This document shows, piece after piece, positions 26,601-33,960 of a stretch of 64,000 nt of DNA (position 1 is the stretch's first letter; the number at the start of each line of letters is the position of its first letter). Source of the DNA: Paragordius varius (taxonomy: Eukaryota; Nematomorpha); NCBI GenBank assembly GCA_964247055.1, contig OZ176056.1, positions 8,246,001-8,310,000 of the forward strand, read 5' to 3'. A program made the position numbers and the translations under genes. The notes under the pieces are model-generated. The model saw nothing but the letters and a program-made list of their open reading frames with translations. It was not told where the DNA came from and did no database searches.

Positions 26601-29600
26601 ATCTTTAGTGAATGTTAGAGTGTAAATTATAATAATTTTCTTGATTAACATTCAACAATATGCAGAAAAATCAAATTTCAAAAGTGTGGCTGTTTTATAA
26701 ATATTTATTAGTCTTTAATAATGAAACATTTTTTAGCAATATTTTAATGTTTACTGTATGCAAATAGAGCGCGTAATTTATGATTTAATACTTTCATCTA
26801 TAGATTTAAGTTTCTGCACCGATTTAAAATTATTTAAAAAAAGTTTTTTGCGTTAATTTAAGCAAGTAAAAATATCGGAAACCCAAGATGGTGATTAAAT
26901 ATAAGAATAAAGTTGTTAAGGTTTAATTGATTTTTAATCCCCCTAAAGTTATTTATGATTAGGAGTTCGAGTTCATATGACACCAAAATTACCAATACAA
27001 ACTAATCCAGATTGATTTAAAAATGAATAAGTATGCATTGACTTTATATTTTTCATAATATTGTAAAGTTTAAGGAGGAGATATTTCTCTGAAAATCAAA
27101 TATGTGAAAATGTTTAATAAACTGTCAAATCCGACAGGATCATAATATTATGCAGTACAGCACACTCTTCACATTCTAAATTTATTCATTTTGCAAAAAA
27201 ATAAAAATTTGTTTCAAAAGCAGGGTAATTTTAAGTGAATCCTAGAAACCCCAGAGTAGTGGAATATAAATATATCTTACTTAATTGACGGGTAACTAAA
27301 TTTTTGATCAAAGAAGAAATTATAAACAAAAATATTTTATATAAATTATTATAATGTAAAAATAATATATATAATTTATACATTTTTGAACAAATTCCGA
27401 AAAGTTTGTTTGATTGATGTCGCCTATATAAAAGTTGATAAAAATATTAATTTCTGTAAAATTGTAAAGTTCTCATAAAAATCGATATGTTACTTGTTTT
27501 ATTCATTTTCTCCAAAACTAAACAAAAAAAAAACAAATTATAACTTTGCATTTTATTATTCTTTGTCTTAATATTTAATTGAAATAATCGGCACAACAAT
27601 TTACACTGTAAAAGATATTTCCTTAAAAAAATAGCCGACATACTAGTGTACAGACGTATATATATATATATATATATATACTGTGTGAAAAAAAATTTTT
27701 TTTTAACAAAATATTTTTTTATGAAATATTTTTTGATCAGCGTATGCATTTACCGCCAAAATTACTATTTGTTGACGACCTAGTTTATGAAATATTGAGA
27801 AAAAATCGAAATCGGGCAAAAAGTGAAAATTAAGGATAATTAAGGATAATTCAAAAAAATAAAGATAAAATCTGAAATATTATCGTTTATTATCATTTTA
27901 AGAGATATTTTCAATATATAAATATCCTGAAATCATATAGTCAGGGTTTCTATAAAATTTCAGGTCAAAAGATGGCGTTTTTTATCACACTTAAAAGACA
28001 AAAAAAAATTAATGAAACTATATTAAAAATATTTTTTTTCAATTATTTACTACCTAAACTCACTATTAAAATCTTAACATTCATATTTTATTCAGGAAAA
28101 TAAACTTCTATATCAAAATAAAACCAAAATTATTGTTTTTTATTTTTGCATTTTTTTGTCATCTGGTTTATGCGTGTATAAAAAATTTATACTGTATTAT
28201 TTTAGATTCTTACATGAGTGGGAATTATAAAGTATATAATTTATGCTAATAGGATTGAAATTTAGTGGAATATCAACCAACAATCCGTACAAATCCCAAT
28301 AAAATATTAATTTGTCATAAAACAGACTTGTTACAGGAAATTGTAAGGATTGTTGGTTGATATTCCACTACTTTTAAACCCTATTTTGCATAAATTATAT
28401 ATTTAATAAGTAAACATGTAAGAATCCAAAATAAAACAATATAAATTTTTTATATACTCATAAACCTGACAAAAAAATGAAAAAATAAAAAACATTTTTT
28501 TTGTTTAATTTTGATATAGATGTTTACTATAAAAATATGAATTTTAAGATTTTACTAGTGAGTTTAACTAGTATACACTATTTTAATATAGTCATGATAT
28601 TTTTTCTCTCTTTTAAGTGTGTTAAAAAAGCCATCTTTTGTGAGTTCTAGATAGCCTAACTATATGATTTTAGACTATTTTATTGAAAATATCTCCTAAA
28701 ATGATAATACATCATAATATCTCAAATCTTATTTTTCGAATTTTATTGAGTATCCCTAATTTTCACTTTTTGCCCGATTTCGATTATCTCTAAAAACTAG
28801 GTCGTCCAAATCAAAATTGTTGCGGTAAATAAATACGAAGCTATCTCATGAAAAAAAAATTATTTTTAAAAAATTAACCCTCTTTTTTGCACACAGTGTA
28901 TATATACCATTTACAATTCATATTCACCCTTGAACAATTCATATTCACCCTTGAACAATTTAAATTCACCTTAAAATTACATGATGTGTTTTCGGCTTAA
29001 CTCATATTAAATATATTCTTATAGCATAGCTTATTATATGTTCAATATTATATTAAATTTAAATAAAATTTTATTTTTTAAAAATATAAAAAAGGTAATT
29101 TTAATCTTAAAAAACACATAACTTATTTTAGGGGAATTTGAATTGTTCAAGGGTGAATTTGAATTGTTTAAGGGTGAATTTGAATTGTTAATGGTATATG
29201 TATATATTGTTAATAATATGAAACCGATCGGTTTTTTATTATACGCCTATACCGGAAATTGAAATTTAGACAAAACACTCAACGTAACAGATTTTTATTT
29301 TTCGAATAAACGAGAAATTTAAATTTTTCAAATAACTAAAAAGATGTGAATCGATAATCTCATTTATTTTATCATGTATATATAGAGAGAGTCTAAACGT
29401 AAAATATAATCAATAAATATATATTTTTTTTTTAAAAAAAATATTAGTCTATAACTTTTTTTATCTTATCTTCAATTTAGCTTTATTTGACCACATAACA
29501 GTGGGTATGTTTGTTTACCATATAAAAAATGGACATAGGGAAAAAACTAAAGAAAAATACTTTTTTTGAAAAAACCATGACCACACTAGTTTAAACCGTA

Positions 29601-32600
29601 TTAATCAATATAATCTATATTTTTGAGTATCGAAAATTATGTTGTAAATCGTAATCTATTATAATTAATATCATAAATTTGTGGTAAGGAATTGTAAATA
29701 AGTATGGATGTTTTAAAAAATGTTTGTTAGTTTGTCAATCTAATTTAAAAATAATAATATTCTGACCGTATCCTAGTAAAAATTATATTTAGATATAATA
29801 TATTCAAAATTTTTTTAACCGTAAACGGGCAAAAAATTGTATGCAAAAACATAATACCTTTCTGAACCTGACTCGTTAGATCTAAAATATTAAAATATAT
29901 TTTTAATAATGTGCAACTTTAGAATAAGAATTTTTTTATGGATAGAGAAACTAACACTAGCTTGCTTAAAGAATTTTTCAAATTGGGGTACATTGCACAC
30001 ATGAAAATATTAACATTTAACAAATCTTTCCAGTTAATGTTTAAATAAATTATCATTTAAAAATATTATTTTAAAAAAAGTGCTGAACAAATGAACAGAA
30101 GTATTCTTAATTGCTTTTATATCAACAAGCTTAGACATTTATAAAGTATAGCGTCCAAAATTAAAATTATAGATTCTATATAATAAAATTAAATGTGTAT
30201 TTTATAAATTTTGAAAAATTTATGAGGTTAAAATGTGTTGAATAACAACATTAGTTTTGTATAACATAATTTTTCCCAATCTCTAAATTTTTTAAACATG
30301 TGACTACCACTTTCATACACAAACATAAATTAATTATATTTTTAATTTAATAAAAAATATTTTGCATTCTGGACGCTTTAATTCTTAAATGTCGAACTTT
30401 ATTGAAACTGCCTATATGTTATTATTATAGAATCAAACAGTTAGCCAATTTTATGCAATAAATATTTTCTCAAAATTTTTAAAACACATTAGAATGATTT
30501 AATCAATAATTATTTTGCTTAGATTAACCGTAACTCTTATCGTATGTAAGTTAGTTTCTCTATTTTAGTACCGTAAAAATTGAATTTACGGACAAAACGT
30601 AAAAATATAAAAAACATTTTTTTTTCTAAAAGACAACCATACTTTTTCAAAAACATTTACTTATCCTATTGAAAGCATTTAAAAACAATCGTGGAGTATG
30701 TGATTGTGTTAGCAATATACATCTCTATTTCATGCTTTTTGTTAAAACAATGAGTTAAATTTAAGAATCAAGATTTTAAAAGTATGGTTGGTTTAAAAAA
30801 ACGAGTTTTCTTATTTTTACGTTTTGTGTGTATATAATTCTATTTTTAATAATATAAAATAAAAGATTTTTTATTTGATCCTATTTAAGTATATATTAAA
30901 TAATACTTTGTATGTATTGAGCATCGTTTTTGATACCGTAGGATCCTATAGAAAATATTATTAATAATATATAGGGAAAACGTTCAATTTAATGAATCCA
31001 AGTAAAAATTTGGAAAAGCAATCTACTATTAAAGTTAGATAATTTTTCTAAATTATATTTTAAAGTTTGTAATTCTTTTGTGATTATTATTTATTTTTGA
31101 TGGGTGTTGGATCTAACCAATCCACATTAATTAGCCCTTGTTCAATTACCAGTAAAAAAAGCTTAAAATCACAAATTTAATTTATTATCTAAATAAATGA
31201 ATTTAATGTAAACTATGTGAAATGGAATTAAAATAGTAGTATAAATTATTAAACGGATTAAGATAAAATGGTCGTTAAGATAAAAATTATAATAAATAAA
31301 TACCATTCAAGAGCAGGTTTGTGGATTCTATAAATATATATATATATATATAATCATAAAATATTTATATTATATAATATTTAAATTTTCAAAATACATA
31401 AATTTTGGCATCATCAGTATTGTCTTTACAAGATAAGTTAAATAATTTATGATAAATGAATATTTTAAAACTTTTGCATATATCCTATAATGATCTCTTT
31501 ATGTGCGACAATATAATGTTTCACAATCAAAACTAATGGACTTAAAGTTTGTTAATATTTTGGTAATGAATAAAATAAGTTAAATCCATTCTTCTGAAAG
31601 ACAAAAGCCATCTTATTTTTTTAAAATTTCATGCAAAACTGCAAATTTTTCGATTTTATTTGTGACTGTCGCATACCTTTTTGATTATAATTTTAGCTTA
31701 TCATACCTTTACGATGTAAGCTTTATGTAACAATAAAATTCAGTTATGATGACCAAACCTTATTCTCTAAATAGTATTTTTAAAGCATAATTTTCATATA
31801 GAACCATATAATAAATTTAACTAAAAGTTATAACCTTATAATGGAATTGCATTACAGTTCTGACGCAAGTCAGAGAGCGATTTCAGTGTGGACAATGACA
31901 ATAAAATTTTTAACGACAGATATTTTATAATTAATTTTTTCAGGATTTAAAATTATACAAATAAACGTAATAATATAAAGATAATTTTTTTGAGGAACAC
32001 CATACTTTTACAAACCTTAATATATCCTATTAAAAGCATTTAATAACAATCGTAAAATATATCATTGATTGGGCTACCAATATACATCTCTATTTTATAC
32101 TTTCTTATTTAAAATAATGAGTTACATTTAATAAAATCAGGATTTAAAAAGTATGGTGTCTTTTAGAAATAAACATTTGACTTTATATTTTTACGTTTCG
32201 TCCGTATAAATTTATTTTAACTCTATACAAACAAATATGAGGGATTTTAGAAATTTTTCTGGTAGCTATTCAATAATGAATGCTTTATTGTAATATGATT
32301 AAGTAATTTGATTATTTAATTTTTTTAAAGCCTATGTTTCTGATATGACTAGGTCTTATAAAATAAATACTTTTCCAATCATGATTTTTATTGATATTTT
32401 ATTTGTAATAGAAATTTGCGGATACTTGCTGATATGAAACTCCTGTATACTAAAATTTTATTTTTAAAATATTCTTTTGCTTTTAATAAAAATGAGAATT
32501 TGAACATATTTTATACATATTTAATAAATAAATTAGTATTTCAATAAAAAGGTATAAAAATTCCTGCCTAAAAAATGCGTTAATTTACAATATAAATTCA

Positions 32601-33904
32601 AATCATGACAAACGTTTTAACATTAAAAATATGTTTTTTTTCTTTCAAAAATAGGCATAATTTTGTAAATCTTTTACATAAACTTTTATTTTCGAAATGT
32701 ATATTTCAGTTCATATTAAATTTCTATTACTTTATCTGAAAAAATAAGTCATATTTATAAATCCAAGTGATTAATTTGTTTGTGTTCAAAAAATATTTGT
32801 GTGTATATTTTTAATGTTTACAAAAATTTACATTTAATAATGTAAACAAGGCTAAAAAAATTACATTAACAACAATATTTTTATGATGTATATTATAAGG
32901 TAGATTTTACATTGTACATAATTTAATCACTCCAAATAAACATGTAAAAACAAAATTTTAATAAATACAATACGTGGCCTTTTTTTATTATAGCCAAATT
33001 ATATAAATAAATTAGTTAATAGTTAAAATTAAAGTTCCAAAACGATTTATAATCTAAATTTAAAATAAAAACGTATTATATCGGACCTAAATTCATATGC
33101 AATCTATGCTTTTAGGGGGCATTCATAATAACATATATTTTTAGTAAATATAATTTTGAATTTGAGCTTATACAAGATTTTTTCTGGATTTAGTTGCTTT
33201 AAATGATGGCATACAACATGATATTTTAAATATAAAAATAAATTATTTTAAATATACCTATTTAATATTATGACAGCGTTTTGTTTTTTGGAATCCTACG
33301 TTATATATGGATCAATAAGGAGCTGTCAAAAACAAAGTTATGTGCTGTGGAATTAATGTTAACATTTAATTTTTAAAAACTTATTTTAATCAATAAAATT
33401 TAAATCGTTTAATTATTTTCAAAGTCGTATTAATATACTTTAGTTTTTATCAAACCTATATGGTTATCACAGAACATTTTTTCGTCATAATTACTTTAAC
33501 TTATGTTTAACATTGAAAACTAATGCCAAAATTTAAAATATACATTATTGTAAAATTTTTAAACATATAAATTATTAACCGGATTAAACGACTTAAACAC
33601 CGTTCTTGACAAAAAAAATTGTTTGCTAACCTTTAAATTCCTTTGTCTCATCGAGAGGAAAGTCGTATTTTGGACAAACCATAGTCAAGTTACTGCTTTT
33701 ATCAGAGGCTAAAACATTGGCACCAACGAGAACAGCCAATAGAAGATATATGTAGGATATCATTTTAGCAAACGTGTCAAGAGTAGAATTAACAACTAAA
33801 ATAAAAATTTATATTATAAATGAACCTTTTTTAAATATTGAATGAATGAACCTTCTGAATTGTATTATGATATAAAATTGAAGTTTGTTGTACAAAAAAT
33901 TACC
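8364..33904 (-). CDS. Gene A: secreted micro-exon protein with an amplified exon triplet
   Basis: The family is not recognised. A 5' untranslated exon ends at 33904. The coding start at 33763 opens a clear signal peptide (MISYIYLLLAVLVGANVLA) and a short mature start containing NLT and a single Cys (MVCPKYDFP). Small exons then run down the minus strand to a TAA at 8364-8366. All accepted internal exons are multiples of three (9-57 nt) and phase 1-1. The predicted product is about 240-250 residues, mostly hydrophilic, rich in Asp, Glu, Asn and Thr towards the C-terminus, with sequons NLT, NYT, NIT and NVT. It is secreted and probably largely disordered. Three tandem versions of one exon triplet make up the C-terminal third. 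An LINE relic, a large palindrome and many MITEs fill the introns. An effector or salivary role is only an analogy with other micro-exon genes. Confidence 0.72.
9301..9850. mobile_element. MITE with tandem-repeat inverted ends, variant 2
   Basis: Left gtaccatcactttaagagtg and right cacttgcaaatggttta-type ends face each other. Subterminal units of the type gtgttcaaggacactcttga occur in inverted orientation at both ends. The truncated copy at 63.82-64.00 kb has the same units. Confidence 0.6.
10201..10257 (-). CDS. Gene A triplet copy 3, third exon (57 nt)
   Basis: The acceptor is acacctttag and the donor is gtatgt. It reads EDEGNALPGERTTDEGQT, which aligns with RDDGINDTPGENDNID through the N..PGE core. 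A hAT-like MITE begins 23 bp upstream of the acceptor. Confidence 0.72.
10281..10504. mobile_element. Short hAT-like MITE
   Basis: Ends caggggtgttcacaa and, inverted, caagggtgtccaacat bound 224 bp containing G+C-rich gcccgcgag and gcggcccggg blocks, as in hAT-type elements. Flanking 8-mers (attttaat, atataata) match only partly. It lies 23 bp upstream of a gene A acceptor. Confidence 0.55.
10576..10902. mobile_element. MITE with tandem 21-bp repeat ends (ATACCATTT family)
   Basis: Left end ccatttacaattcaaattta followed by four acccttRaacaattYRaatt-type units; right end carries the inverse units and finishes in aaatggtatat. Confidence 0.65.
10909..10941 (-). CDS. Gene A triplet copy 3, second exon (33 nt)
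   Basis: In phase 1 it reads LDDLTSVFTQ and aligns with ESDLTIIVDQ of copy 2. As in the other copies, an upstream AG lies exactly 40 nt before the donor and the phase-1 AG a few bases inside it. Its donor sits 7 bp from the end of a MITE. Confidence 0.6.
11092..11115 (-). CDS. Gene A triplet copy 3, first exon (24 nt, shortened)
   Basis: The acceptor is tatattttag and the donor would be the non-consensus gtacac. In phase 1 it reads MTEEEKT, comparable with the ends of the 54-nt exons. If the donor is not used, the frame runs a few codons to a TAA and would give an alternative C-terminus. Confidence 0.5.
11320..11760. repeat. Dispersed repeat R4, copy 2
   Basis: aaaatcctcatcttaaacct and the flanking blocks match the copies at 5.95 and 13.38 kb. 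It lies in a gene A intron. Confidence 0.5.
11896..11946 (-). CDS. Gene A triplet copy 2, third exon (51 nt)
   Basis: The acceptor is cttatcattag and the donor is gtatga. It reads RDDEINDTPGENEDID, a paralogue of 14294-14344. Confidence 0.8.
12408..12443 (-). CDS. Gene A triplet copy 2, second exon (36 nt)
   Basis: The acceptor is ttctagacag and the donor is gtaagt. It reads KESDLTIIVDQ in phase 1, a paralogue of 14803-14838. Confidence 0.7.
12561..12805. mobile_element. ACGGACAAAACGT MITE in a gene A intron
   Basis: aataatacggacaaaattta at the left and atacgttttatccgtacaat at the right, facing inward. Confidence 0.6.
13110..13163 (-). CDS. Gene A triplet copy 2, first exon (54 nt)
   Basis: Between cattataag and gtataa. 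In phase 1 it reads SDNFNGQTTSENVAAKS, a paralogue of the exon at 16070-16123. Confidence 0.7.
13375..14245. repeat. Dispersed repeat R4, copy 3, split by another repeat
   Basis: The left half (13375-13560, with ccacgtctcaaactttttga) and the right half (about 14030-14245, with cttaaagtcagaaaactggg) match successive parts of R4. The middle is an R5 copy ending near 14010. Confidence 0.5.
14294..14344 (-). CDS. Gene A triplet copy 1, third exon (51 nt)
   Basis: The acceptor is cttatcattag and the donor is gtaaaa. It reads RDDGINDTPGENDNID. It is nearly identical to 11896-11946 and the surrounding intron sequence is also duplicated. Confidence 0.8.
14803..14838 (-). CDS. Gene A triplet copy 1, second exon (36 nt)
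   Basis: The donor is gtaagt. In phase 1 it reads AMSRNTIIVDQ. An upstream AG would make a 40-nt form that cannot be entered in phase 1 because it meets a stop. The last residues TIIVDQ are identical to those of copy 2. Confidence 0.7.
14953..15776. mobile_element. ACGGACAAAACGT MITE interrupted by a 0.55 kb repeat
   Basis: The left end (aattatacggacaaaatgta, 14966) and the right end (ttacgttttgtccgtacaat, 15743) are about 800 bp apart, against 240-280 bp in other copies. The excess is the R5 repeat at about 15135-15660. Confidence 0.6.
15135..15660. mobile_element. R5 element nested in a MITE
   Basis: Starts at gattcaaattgagatatcta and ends with acaatttgaatcgaag. Interior caaactacttcgacg and cgccatagttttgattcctt match the 54 kb copy in inverse orientation. 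Confidence 0.55.
16070..16123 (-). CDS. Gene A triplet copy 1, first exon (54 nt)
   Basis: Between gtgataag and gtattt. In phase 1 it reads PHDFDENTKENVTKETT. It aligns with the exon at 13110-13163 (shared F, T, ENV), with compensating in-frame indels. Confidence 0.7.
16948..17305. mobile_element. hAT-like MITE in a gene A intron
   Basis: caagggtgctcaacacccgg at the left and, inverted, caagggtattcaatac at the right, with G+C-rich subterminal blocks. Flanking 8-mers do not match well. Confidence 0.5.
17388..17418. repeat. TA microsatellite
   Basis: Uninterrupted AT dinucleotide run. Confidence 0.9.
17495..17521 (-). CDS. Gene A exon, 27 nt, phase 1-1
   Basis: A strong acceptor (ttcatttttcag) and a gtaata donor. 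In phase 1 it reads NYTLPIKK, with sequon NYT. Confidence 0.6.
17690..19495 (+). mobile_element. LINE relic, RTE-like reverse transcriptase, 5'-truncated and decayed
   Basis: Translated pieces on the plus strand, in several frames, match the usual order of a non-LTR reverse transcriptase: a fingers region (NKVMGLDNIP, about 18257), a RDYMSNIRRTVEKG-type block (about 18530), the catalytic FADD with the following TTLIAES (18797-18829), a TTYGESWTLRK-type block (about 19108) and a late TYFGHV block (about 19278) close to the end. Frames are interrupted throughout, so it is dead. The arrangement after FADD, with no RNase H seen, fits RTE-type LINEs; a neighbouring clade is possible. It is locally richer in G+C than the host introns. 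It lies in a gene A intron, antisense to the gene. Confidence 0.75.
20446..20677. mobile_element. MITE with tandem-repeat inverted ends, variant 3
   Basis: Starts ataccattttcaatcaaaa, with units aaatgcaacatttt in tandem, and ends with the inverse units and ttaaaatggtatat. The same terminal design as the ATACCATTT family but a different repeat unit. A partial relative starts at 20103. Confidence 0.6.
20800..21200. repeat. Dispersed repeat R4, copy 4
   Basis: ctaatctcaaacttttcgcc and the later agaagtcacaaaacttaaaa blocks match R4. Confidence 0.45.
21357..21413 (-). CDS. Gene A exon, 57 nt, phase 1-1
   Basis: The acceptor is tatgttttttag and the donor is gtacat. In phase 1 it reads GNITFLPHGLQLKVNAIS, with one sequon, and is visibly richer in G+C than its flanks. 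Internal AGs would allow a 15-nt shorter form. Confidence 0.6.
21901..21918 (-). CDS. Gene A exon, 18 nt, phase 1-1
   Basis: Between acaatattag and gtaata. In phase 1 it reads MEDLI. Confidence 0.45.
22290..22380. repeat. G+C-rich transposon end fragment
   Basis: ggtccgcaattacagtctca and gggccgcgtgttggattctt look like subterminal hAT-type sequence; no partner end found. Confidence 0.3.
23098..23372. mobile_element. Probable hAT-like fragment
   Basis: cagggggttccaacactaat with gaggaccgctatttcgg at the left and ctcgcggaccctagaaac at the right. The terminal repeat at the right is not recognisable. Confidence 0.4.
23430..23462 (-). CDS. Gene A exon, 33 nt, phase 1-1
   Basis: Bounded by ccaattatag and gtattt. 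In phase 1 it reads WMKSLKSKTI. Another phase (LDEITEIKNY) is also open, so the frame rests on the phase-1 rule of its neighbours. Confidence 0.55.
23608..23650. repeat. CATA/TA microsatellite
   Basis: acat units grading into a long AT run. Confidence 0.9.
24865..25770. mobile_element. Palindromic element family F3, copy 1
   Basis: taatcatggggcttttggtt, a ttacgattgatataagaaat block and a ccgcaatctcaacatttttg block match the copy at 61.4-62.5 kb. It lies in a gene A intron. Confidence 0.5.
27281..27295 (-). CDS. Gene A exon, 15 nt, phase 1-1
   Basis: A good acceptor (atcaaaaatttag) and a strong donor (gtaaga) flank 15 nt reading TRQL in phase 1. Confidence 0.45.
   Translation of the reverse strand, partial: LPVN
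27680..28899. mobile_element. 1.2 kb foldback element (two ~0.6 kb inverted arms)
   Basis: Starts ctgtgtgaaaaaaaattttt and ends, inverted, ttttttgcacacagtg, between TA-rich flanks. Left-arm blocks (gaaatcgggcaaaaagtgaa, tcaaaagatggcg, aaacttctatatcaaaa) recur inverted in the right arm, and the arms meet around 28295-28340 at gtggaatatcaaccaac / gttggttgatattccac. Arms differ by many point changes and small indels. No coding sequence. In a gene A intron, the transcript could fold into a long hairpin. Confidence 0.75.
28904..29198. mobile_element. ATACCATTT-family MITE
   Basis: ataccatttacaattcatat with three acccttgaacaattc units on the left and the inverse agggtgaatttgaattg units on the right, ending in aatggtat. 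It abuts the 28899 end of the large palindrome. Confidence 0.7.
29858..29881 (-). CDS. Gene A exon, 24 nt, phase 1-1
   Basis: Bounded by taatattttag and gtatta. In phase 1 it reads LTSQVQK. Confidence 0.55.
30571..30850. mobile_element. ACGGACAAAACGT MITE
   Basis: Left tttacggacaaaacgtaaaa, a middle alike in the family (ttgtgttagcaatatacatc), and an inverted right end. Confidence 0.65.
30933..30941 (-). CDS. Candidate gene A exon, 9 nt
   Basis: Nine bases between ttttctatag and gtatca are phase 1-1 and read GSY with the flanking bases. So short a match carries little information and needs transcript proof. Confidence 0.3.
31951..32222. mobile_element. ACGGACAAAACGT MITE
   Basis: Right end tttacgtttcgtccgtataa; the left end is decayed (aataaacgtaataatataaa). 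The interior matches the copy at 30.6 kb. Confidence 0.6.
33631..33795 (-). CDS. Gene A exon 2: 5' UTR end plus signal peptide exon
   Basis: The acceptor (tttttattttag) lies at 33796, with 32 nt of leader before the ATG at 33763-33761. The coding part has 44 codons plus one base: MISYIYLLLAVLVGANVLA followed by a mature start SDKSSNLTMVCPKYDF and a charged end DETKEFK. The hydrophobic core and the small residues before the cleavage site are typical of a signal peptide. The donor is gttagc. This is the strongest start codon in the window, because the first Met, the hydrophobic core and the splice sites agree. Confidence 0.8.
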
Positions 33905-33960
33905 TGATCTCAGCAATAGATGGTACGCTCGTACCTTTCTCTCTTGTTATTTTATTATTA
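33904..33960 (-). other. Probable gene A 5' untranslated exon
   Basis: The minus strand reads ...GCTGAGATCAG/gtaatt with the donor after 33904, about 110 bases upstream of the next acceptor. The start site is not defined; the right boundary given is arbitrary. Confidence 0.4.

Noticed and set aside
27447-27749. 100-codon open frame (minus strand)
   Set aside because: It runs through a TA microsatellite and into the end of the foldback element.
31135-31175. 12-nt candidate exon of gene A (minus strand)
   Set aside because: It would encode only FFT from a T run; no better than chance in this composition.
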